Shown here piece after piece: positions 56,398 to 64,000 of a stretch of 64,000 nucleotides of DNA. The notes below the pieces were generated by a model. That model saw only the letters and a program-made list of their open reading frames with translations, had not been told where the DNA came from and ran no database searches. Within the stretch, counting starts at the first letter, position 1. Every line of letters starts with the position of its first letter. The DNA is from Gonocerus acuteangulatus (taxonomy: Eukaryota; Arthropoda; Insecta; Hemiptera; Coreidae). A program made the position numbers and the translations under genes. Where the stretch lies: positions 110,535,467-110,599,466 of the forward strand of contig OX328125.1 of the NCBI GenBank assembly GCA_946811695.1, read 5' to 3'.

Positions 56398-58988
56398 AAA
56401 AACCAACAAGAAATGAAGCCGGATTGTCATTATGCAGTCGTTACGTTACTTATCAATAAAAACCAACAAGGTAATGAAGCCGGAATGTCTTTATGCAGTC
56501 CTTACGTTACTTATCAATAAAAACCAACAAGGTAATGAAGCCGGAATGTCTTTATGGAGTCGTAAAGTTACTTATCAATAAAAACCAACAAGAAATGAAG
56601 CCGGAATGTCTTTATGCAGTCGTAAAGTTACTTATCAATAAAAACCAACAAGAAATGAAGCCGGAATGTCTTTATGCAGTCGTAAAGTTACTTATCAATA
56701 AAAACCAACAAGAAATGAAGCCGGAATGTCTTTATGCAGTCGTAAAGTTACTTATCAATAAAAACCAACAAGAAATGAAGCCGGAATGTCTTTATGGAGT
56801 CGTAAAGTTACTTATCAATAAAAACCAACAAGAAATGAAGCCGGAATGTCATTATGCAGTCGTTACGTTACTTATCAATAAAAACCAACAAGGTAATGAA
56901 GCCGGAATGTCTTTATGGAGTCGTAAAGTTACTTATCAATAAAAACCAACAAGAAATGAAGCCGGAATGTCTTTATGCAGTCGTAAAGTTACTTATCAAT
57001 AAAAACCAACAAGAAATGAAGCCGGAATGTCTTTATGCAGTCGTAAAGTTACTTATCAATAAAAACCAACAAGAAATGAAGCCGGAATGTCTTTATGCAG
57101 TCGTAAAGTTACTTATCAATAAAAACCAACAAGAAATGAAGCCGGAATGTCTTTATGCAGTCGTAAAGTTACTTATCAATAAAAACCAACAAGAAATGAA
57201 GCCGGAATGTCTTTATGCAGTCGTAAAGTTACTTATCAATAAAAACCAACAAGAAATGAAGCCGGAATGTCTTTATGCAGTCGTAAAGTTACTTATCAAT
57301 AAAAACCAACAAGAAATGAAGCCGGAATGTCTTTATGGAGTCGTAAAGTTACTTATCAATAAAAACCAACAAGAAATGAAGCCGGAATGTCATTATGCAG
57401 TCGTTACGTTACTTATCAATAAAAACCAACAAGGTAATGAAGCCGGAATGTCTTTATGGAGTCGTAAAGTTACTTATCAATAAAAACCAACAAGAAATGA
57501 AGCCGGAATGTCTTTATGCAGTCGTAAAGTTACTTATCAATAAAAACCAACAAGAAATGAAGCCGGAATGTCTTTATGCAGTCGTAAAGTTACTTATCAA
57601 TAAAAACCAACAAGAAATGAAGCCGGAATGTCTTTATGCAGTCGTAAAGTTACTTATCAATAAAAACCAACAAGAAATGAAGCCGGAATGTCTTTATGGA
57701 GTCGTAAAGTTACTTATCAATAAAAACCAACAAGAAATGAAGCCGGAATGTCATTATGCAGTCGTTACGTTACTTATCAATAAAAACCAACAAGGTAATG
57801 AAGCCGGAATGTCTTTATGGAGTCGTAAAGTTACTTATCAATAAAAACCAACAAGAAATGAAGCCGGAATGTCTTTATGCAGTCGTAAAGTTACTTATCA
57901 ATAAAAACCAACAAGAAATGAAGCCGGAATGTCTTTATGCAGTCGTAAAGTTACTTATCAATAAAAACCAACAAGAAATGAAGCCGGAATGTCTTTATGC
58001 AGTCGTAAAGTTACTTATCAATAAAAACCAACAAGAAATGAAGCCGGAATGTCTTTATGCAGTCGTAAAGTTACTTATCAATAAAAACCAACAAGAAATG
58101 AAGCCGGAATGTCTTTATGCAGTCGTAAAGTTACTTATCAATAAAAACCAACAAGAAATGAAGCCGGAATGTCTTTATGGAGTCGTAAAGTTACTTATCA
58201 ATAAAAACCAACAAGAAATGAAGCCGGAATGTCATTATGCAGTCGTTACGTTACTTATCAATAAAAACCAACAAGGTAATGAAGCCGGAATGTCTTTATG
58301 GAGTCGTAAAGTTACTTATCAATAAAAACCAACAAGAAATGAAGCCGGAATGTCTTTATGCAGTCGTAAAGTTACTTATCAATAAAAACCAACAAGAAAT
58401 GAAGCCGGAATGTCTTTATGCAGTCGTAAAGTTACTTATCAATAAAAACCAACAAGAAATGAAGCCGGAATGTCTTTATGCAGTCGTAAAGTTACTTATC
58501 AATAAAAACCAACAAGAAATGAAGCCGGAATGTCTTTATGGAGTCGTAAAGTTACTTATCAATAAAAACCAACAAGAAATGAAGCCGGAATGTCATTATG
58601 CAGTCGTTACGTTACTTATCAATAAAAACCAACAAGGTAATGAAGCCGGAATGTCTTTATGGAGTCGTAAAGTTACTTATCAATAAAAACCAACAAGAAA
58701 TGAAGCCGGAATGTCTTTATGCAGTCGTAAAGTTACTTATCAATAAAAACCAACAAGAAATGAAGCCGGAATGTCTTTATGCAGTCGTAAAGTTACTTAT
58801 CAATAAAAACCAACAAGAAATGAAGCCGGAATGTCTTTATGCAGTCGTAAAGTTACTTATCAATAAAAACCAACAAGAAATGAAGCCGGAATGTCTTTAT
58901 GGAGTCGTAAAGTTACTTATCAATAAAAACCAACAAGGTAATGAAGCCGGAATGTCTTTATGCAGTCGTAACGTTACTTATCAATAAA
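56398..58988. repeat. 60-bp minisatellite, about 43 units, with higher-order structure
   Basis: The unit AAAACCAACAAGAAATGAAG plus CCGGAATGTCTTTATGCAGT and CGTAAAGTTACTTATCAATA is 60 bp, and a 61-bp variant has CAAGGTAATG in place of CAAGAAATG. The variant begins blocks of 361, 541, 361, 481 and 361 bp (6, 9, 6, 8 and 6 units), each ending in a unit with CATTATGCAGTCGTTACG. Within a block one frame is open (MKPECLYAVVKLLINKNQQE per unit), but the extra base at each block start shifts the frame, so the array as a whole is not one coding sequence. Confidence 0.95.
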
Positions 58989-59314
58989 AAAAAACTGTCT
59001 TTGAGACTAACAAAGCAAATTGTGTAACCGTATGAAAATCTAAGTAAGGGAAAAGCAGAAATAATTAGGTGGATTGCGGCAGTAAAAGAAAACCAGAAGG
59101 TCTAATACAAACAAACATAAACGTTTTAATTAGAAACTCCGTCAGAGGAGAAAAAAAATCGAGCAGTTTGCACCGATGACAGAAAAAAATTGCTCATTTA
59201 GAAATAATTAAAAATATCTTGATACAAAGTAAATGGAACTATTCTATATGTAGCGTTTATAATATTTAGCGATGTCCTACTCAGCACATACAACCGATAA
59301 ATACACACTTCCCA

Positions 59315-59317
<3 letters not shown>
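58989..59317. other. Region without recognised gene
   Basis: AT-rich spacer. Confidence 0.45.

Positions 59318-59375
<58 letters not shown>
59318..59375. repeat. (TA)n microsatellite, insertion site of pogo-like element
   Basis: TA tract ending exactly at the TIR; the matching tract resumes at 60456. Confidence 0.95.
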
Positions 59376-59378
<3 letters not shown>

Positions 59379-60452
59379 GAAGGTGTTGTACCTTTGACCA
59401 CTTTGCAAAATTGAATTTTTTTTAGCTTCAATATTAACGCTAAATTCTTTTTTTTATTTCATTGTAATTAGTATTCTATTGCTTATCATATTTAATTTTT
59501 TCAAGGTTCTAGCTTAATATTTTTATTATTTTTTTAAAAAAATAATCGTACAGTGGTCAAAGGTACAACATGTAGTTGTACCTTTGACCACGGGGTGTTG
59601 TACCTCTGACCACGTACAAACAACACAGCAGTGCAGAAAAAAAATTGTATTGAGTAATATTGTAATTAACTGAAAGTTTAATAAATACAGGACAAGGATG
59701 TAAGCATAATAAAAAAAAAGTATTATTGATATTATGTTATGCTTAATATGCTGAAAAATCCAGTCCAACCGATAAACGTTTTAACTGTCAAGCAGATCCA
59801 CTAGCAATAGTAGGGTATGGAAGTTTAGCCACAATGTCTTCAACATCAATATCATACAAATTTTCATCTTCTCTCGTAAACTTCTCACATGAAGTTTGTT
59901 TTTTCAAATATTGGATCTTAAACATTGGACATTTAACACCACAGATCTCTGCGACTAAATATGTAATAGTAATATTAATTTTTTTTTTTTAAATTTGTAG
60001 CAGAAGAACATAAAAGATTAATTATAAAAAAAATACTCACGTGTGTTGTACGTTTGACCTGGTCAAAGGAACAACAACTAGTCGTGGTCAGAGGTACAAC
60101 ACCCTGGTTGTGCAAATTAAAATGTATGCTAAAAATTTTAGGGTTAAGATAAATCAATTTCAGAGGCTACGCCATGTTTCTTATTGTAATAGCTACTTTG
60201 TCAAACGATTTCCATCTAAAAAGACATAATACAAAAAATATTATGAGGCAAAACGTCATCAGTAAATAACTTCCCTTAAGTCCTCTTAACTTCCCTTGAA
60301 TCCTCTTTGACTTGAATAATCCAAAGTAGGTTACACAAGCCCTCTATTGAAGGAGCTAAACACTAATTACACCAAAATTTATTAAATGTTGCTACATGCC
60401 GCCACAGCCTCGGTGGTCAAAGGTGCAATATGGTGAGAGGTACAACAACTTC

Positions 60453-60455
<3 letters not shown>
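59376..60455 (-). mobile_element. pogo-like DNA transposon, 1.08 kb, TA target, repeated internal motif
   Basis: Ends GGGGAAGGTGTTGTACC and, read on minus, GGGGAAGTTGTTGTACC, flanked by TA. The motif TTGTACCTTTGACCAC or a close variant recurs several times inside, at about 59387, 59576, 59597, 60055, 60080 and 60412, in both orientations, which would fit multiple transposase-binding sites. Transposase remnant at 59788-59958 on minus. Confidence 0.75.
59788..59958 (-). pseudogene. pogo-like transposase C-terminal remnant
   Basis: On minus: CGVKCPMFKIQYLKKQTSCE KF then EDENLYDIDVEDIVAKLPYP TIASGSA and stop. The ending D..DIV.KLP.P resembles the C-terminal tail of pogo-type transposases known to me. 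Upstream catalytic parts are not found, so this is a deletion derivative. The family call is tentative. Confidence 0.5.

Positions 60456-60549
<94 letters not shown>
60456..60549. repeat. (TA)n microsatellite
   Basis: Continuation of the tract at 59318 after the insertion. Confidence 0.95.
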
Positions 60550-60551
<2 letters not shown>

Positions 60552-60845
60552 TGTGTGTTACTAAGGACTATTTTTATTGTACTGATGACGATTTTAAGAA
60601 ATTTTCCTGATCCGAAAGAGTGAATGTGAATGAGTTTTAATACTTATAGTGTTTACTATACTCCACTAATGAAATTGCAATATTAATTCAATATTAATAA
60701 GTCAATATGTAAACAAAATATAGGTAAATATTATTCTGTTATAATAATCTGCAGTTATATTATCACTCATGACATAACACCGACAATATCCACCATTCAT
60801 ATTTCAATCGCCGACCATCTCTTCTTATTTTTATAATTTTTATTA
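60550..60845. other. AT-rich region, no recognised gene
   Basis: No feature recognised. Confidence 0.4.
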
Positions 60846-60847
60846 GT

Positions 60848-60995
60848 GCCCACCGGCTTTTAGGCCATTAGCGCCGACATCCATAATAGGAGAGCTTTAT
60901 TTCTCGACGGACCTTCAAATGATAAAAGTCCCTCCTGCACGGGGGAATCGAACCCCATTCTCCCGCATGAGAACCCAAGGCGTTATCCGCACAAA
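60848..60995 (-). mobile_element. tRNA-derived SINE, type S2-related (minus)
   Basis: On minus: GGATAACGCCTTGGGTTCTC ATGCGGGAG, then GGGGTTCGATTCCCCC (B box), a body with GAGAAATAAAGCTC, and the tail GGATGTCGGCGCTAATGGCC, a variant of the shared SINE tail. No poly-A is evident. Confidence 0.72.
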
Positions 60996-61272
60996 TTAAA
61001 TGAAGACCTAATAAGACTATAGGTTAAGCAATCACATTCGTTCTGCCACAGTGATATCGAATAACTTTTTATTATTTAATTTTAATTAGATTTAAAATAT
61101 TTATTATATTCTAATGATAGTGACGATTTTAGACCATTGAATCCCATATATATATATATAAATTCTGCTGTACTTTTATATGTTATTCTACAAAAGAAAA
61201 TCAATTTTTAAGTCACCTTGTGAACAAGGTTTATATACAAACAGTATTTTTATATATCTATACACACACATA
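60996..61272. other. AT-rich region, no recognised gene
   Basis: No feature recognised. Confidence 0.4.
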
Positions 61273-61274
61273 TA

Positions 61275-62848
61275 CACTCAGTCAAAAAAGTTTCCATACA
61301 CCCAAAAATAATGGAATATATGTAAATAAAGTAATTCAAGAAATGTGCAATAGTATTAATTGTATAGCATTTTGTTATACGTTAAACATATGTAAGTGCA
61401 ATTATTGCAATAATAAGTAAATAAATATTAAATTTATCATAATTTAAAAAAAGTATGTCAAATAAGTTTCCTTACACTATAAACATTAATCCTATTTTAT
61501 GTACTGTGGCCCACTTTCAAGTCTTAGGTGTATAAATCTTATCTCTTCCCTGAATTCTTAGTCCAGTATTAGGTTTACTTGTGCCTGTGAGAGATGATTT
61601 TTTTTATAATGCGTGTTTCTTGTGATGTAAGAGCTAATAGTTCGCTGCCATAATCAAGGCTTGTCTCTTCGAAAAATTGCTCAATTATTAAATAAATCAC
61701 ATGCAACAGCACAATATGTGCTTAACATGCATAGGGGTTTAAAATCTCTGGAGGATAGACCACGGACGGGAAGTCCGAGGAAATTGGAGTCACCACAGGA
61801 GGTTCATCCTTGTTCAAATTAATAAAGATCCTCCCACATCATTGACCACTGAACGAAATAGGGACTATGGGGTTCAAGTCGACCCAGAGAACGTTAGAAA
61901 TGCATTGAGAAAGGAAGGTTTCAGGTGTCGGATTGCCAGAAGAAAGCCCTTCATAAGTATGGTTAAACAGAAGAAGCTGCTACAGTTTTCCAAGGTATTC
62001 ATAAATAAACCTGACAGTTTCTCGGAGAAGGTGATATTTCTTGAAGAGTCAAAATTTAACATTTTTGGGTCAGATGGAAGGTCAAAACTGCGGAGAAAAC
62101 CAAAGGAAGCATTCAAGAGCAATAATGTAAAACCAATATTAAAACACGGATGTGGAAGTGTCATGGTGTGGGGGTGTGTTAGTTCATCTGGTGTTGGAAA
62201 TTTAGTGTTTGTTGGTGGAATTATGAACCAAAATGTTTATTTGGATATTCTAAGGGGCAATTTAAAAAAAAATTGGCTGAAAAACTCAGACAAAGGCAAA
62301 AATACTTTTTCCAATAAGACAATGACCCCAAACTCACAGGTAAAAAAGTAAAGGAATTGTTGCCCTATAATGTTCCAAATCAATTAAAAACACCTCCACA
62401 TTCACCTGACCTAAACCCCATTGAACACCTGTGTGATGAACTTGGTCGAAGAGTGAAAAATCAGAACATTCGAACGAAATAAGAGCTGAAAACTGCACTT
62501 TAGACAGAAAAAAATGAAATTAATAATCTAGTAACAAAACAACTGGCATGGAGTATGAAGCCCAGACTACTTGAAATCCTATAACGAAATGGAGGACCTA
62601 CAAGTTATTAAAAAAAAATTATGGAAATTTAATCATGCTTTGTTTGTAATGTATGGAAACTTTTTTGACATACTTTTTTTAAATTATGATAAATTTAATA
62701 TTTACTAACTTATTATTGCTTTAAATGAACTTATAAATGTTAAACATAAAAAATGCTATACAAATAATATTATAGAACATTTCTTGAATTCCTTTATTTG
62801 CATATATCAAATTGTAATTGGGTGTATGGAAACTTTTTTGACTGAGTG
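61275..62848 (+). mobile_element. Tc1-like transposon, 1574 bp, long TIRs with IR/DR layout
   Basis: Ends CACTCAGTCAAAAAAGTTTC C and its complement, flanked by TA at 61273 and 62849. TIRs are about 210 bp. Each holds an outer GTCAAAAAAGTTTCC site and an inner GTCAAATAAGTTTCC or GTCAAAAAAGTTTCC site (61456 and 62653), the double-site plan known from Sleeping Beauty and related elements. The transposase inside is broken. Confidence 0.88.
61640..62490 (+). pseudogene. Tc1-like transposase, frameshifted pseudogene
   Basis: HTH: LSLRKIAQLLNKSHATAQYV followed by EDRPRTGSPRK (GRPR-like hook). Catalytic part: VIFLEESKFNIFGSDG, where the usual first aspartate of SDESKF is glutamate; GCGSVMVWGCVSSSGVGNLV; then, after a frame change, DNDPK preceded by a stop (second aspartate kept); and SPDLNPIEHLCDELGRRV with the final glutamate. 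At least two shifts and one stop make it non-functional. The longest open piece is 61842-62351. Confidence 0.88.
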
Positions 62849-62872
62849 TATATATGTATATATACATATGTG

Positions 62873-63275
62873 GGGTCTTGTTTAGAACAGGCCCACCAGT
62901 GATTTTATCTAGTAACAGTTACTTATTGATAAATAAAAAAATATGGGTTAAAGTAACATATGATTTATTTAATAAAAACTTTTTTCCTTTCTTCGTAAAA
63001 TATCATAATGTGGCCTTTTTTACAATATCTTTCCTCGGGTAGAGTTCCTCTTTCGACAAAGAAAATCCTGGCTCGTTGCTCTTCTTTGCATAAATCGTAA
63101 ACATCAAAAATATTCATAGTTTAATACTTTTATAACCGCAAATACACAAACAATACTAAATTAAATAGTATTTAAACATGTGTTTTTATTTCTGTATCGA
63201 TGGTATCAAATTACATAGTAACAGTTACTAAATATCATTATAAAATCACTGGGGGACCTGTTCTAAACAAGACCC
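62873..63275 (-). mobile_element. Merlin-like element, 403 bp, with exact 8-bp TSD
   Basis: TIRs GGGTCTTGTTTAGAACAGG and its complement extend about 37 bp each (through CAGTGATTTTAT). CATATGTG stands at 62865-62872 and 63276-63283, a perfect 8-bp TSD as expected for Merlin. Internal minus-strand peptide (see 62990-63118) supports the call. Confidence 0.72.
62990..63118 (-). pseudogene. ISXO2/Merlin-like transposase N-terminal remnant
   Basis: Minus-strand frame opens MNIFDVYDLCKEEQRARIFF and continues ERGTLPEERYCKKGHIMIFY E. A start with FD...L..E..A..F...RG.LP....C..GH.M fits the N-terminal region of Merlin/ISXO2 transposases, although only one of the usual zinc-ribbon cysteine pairs is evident. 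The catalytic domain is absent. Confidence 0.55.
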
Positions 63276-63283
63276 CATATGTG

Positions 63284-63546
63284 TGTATGTGTGTGTGAGT
63301 CTGTACTATTGCTGACGAATTTACAGTGTAGGACTAGGCCAAATAAAATGAACGCACCATGAGGAAATGTTTGATTTTCTGTATCAAGACTTTTTTAATT
63401 ATTTCTAAATGAGCACTTTTTTCGGTTATCAGTGAAAACTAATCCACATGACATATATATATATATATATACTCATTTTCCACTTCGTCGAATTAAAAGT
63501 CAAAATCATATTCACTTTTATTTATGTATATTTATATGAGTATATA

Positions 63547-63548
<2 letters not shown>
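63284..63548. other. AT-rich region, no recognised gene
   Basis: Short (TA)n at 63453-63471. No gene. Confidence 0.45.

Positions 63549-63597
<49 letters not shown>
63549..63597. repeat. (TA)n microsatellite
   Basis: Pure TA. Confidence 0.95.
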
Positions 63598-63600
<3 letters not shown>

Positions 63601-63898
63601 AATTAATTATAACGTGTAAACATTCGCTAATAATGAATATTAAAAACCTACCTTTATGCTATTAGCTGACTGCGTTGGTAGATATATAGCGTCCCCTGGT
63701 TGAAGTAACGAGTATAACCGTTGATTACTATTTATGAGTACTATTATCGAGTATGAGTACTAGTAAGTGTTACTAAGAACGAGTAGTGACTGAAGTAGCA
63801 GTCTCCCCTTCACTCCTATATAGAGTCCTCCCACCCCCTAGTCTCTTCCTCCTCCGCTCAGAATACTAGCTACGGGTCAGGAAAATCATTCTTATTTC

Positions 63899-63904
<6 letters not shown>

Positions 63905-63957
<53 letters not shown>
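63905..63957. repeat. (TA)n microsatellite
   Basis: Pure TA followed by (GT)n to 63977. Confidence 0.95.
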
Positions 63958-63958
<1 letters not shown>

Positions 63959-64000
63959 GTGTGTGTGTGTGTGTGTGAGGAAGGTATATTTAACTGGAAG

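Noticed and set aside
56493..58987. Six long frames of a 20-residue repeat as a repeat protein gene
   Set aside because: The +1 base at each block start shifts the frame, there is no flanking coding sequence or signal, and the unit is a 60-bp minisatellite.
61874..62164. 96-codon minus-strand frame
   Set aside because: Shadow of the Tc1-like transposase.

Overview
This window reads as a repeat-dominated, AT-rich segment of an invertebrate nuclear genome, most probably an arthropod. No intact host protein-coding gene is visible. Support for this reading: non-LTR (Jockey-like) reverse transcriptase pieces, Tc1/mariner, pogo/Tigger, Merlin and Helitron-type transposons, tRNA- and 5S-rRNA-derived SINEs with target-site duplications (TSDs), very many (TA)n tracts, and a degraded copy of a multicopy cysteine-containing family that I know from arthropod genomes. 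The species cannot be told from the sequence. A 200-base run of N (18801-19000) marks an assembly gap.

Layout. 1-660: internally deleted Tigger-like transposon. 1326-16833: a large composite in which a 12.4 kb array of a 74-bp satellite (about 168 units, with 19- and 22-unit higher-order blocks) sits between two oppositely oriented copies of one dispersed element, here called family A. 17-24 kb: Jockey fragments, a Helitron-like copy interrupted by a second dispersed element (family C), and an inverted-repeat element with a hammerhead-ribozyme-like motif, itself interrupted by a 5'-truncated Jockey-like LINE with a 14-bp TSD. 24-33 kb: SINEs with different heads (three tRNA-like types, one 5S-like) sharing 3' tail modules, a 68-bp minisatellite, mariner remains and an RT fragment. 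33-37.5 kb: two Helitron-like families with A|TC...CTAG|T ends; one copy contains a TIR-bounded 1.7 kb element carrying the cysteine-containing family pseudogene. 38-50 kb: full copies of A and C, hammerhead-like inverted-repeat elements, a Penelope-like fragment, a Tigger-like deletion derivative, short minisatellites and more RT fragments. 50-64 kb: SINE, MITEs, a 60-bp minisatellite (2.6 kb), a pogo-like element, a decayed Tc1-like element with double repeats in its TIRs, and a 403-bp Merlin-like element with an exact 8-bp TSD.

The parts form layers of insertion. Several boundaries can be fixed to the base by TSDs, so the order of events can be read in places (C into Helitron I; LINE into the hammerhead-like element; the cysteine-family transposon into Helitron II; SINEs into family A). 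The least expected features are the repeated pairing of inverted repeats with hammerhead-like cores next to (TA)n tracts, the modular SINE tails, and the satellite array lying between inverted family A copies.
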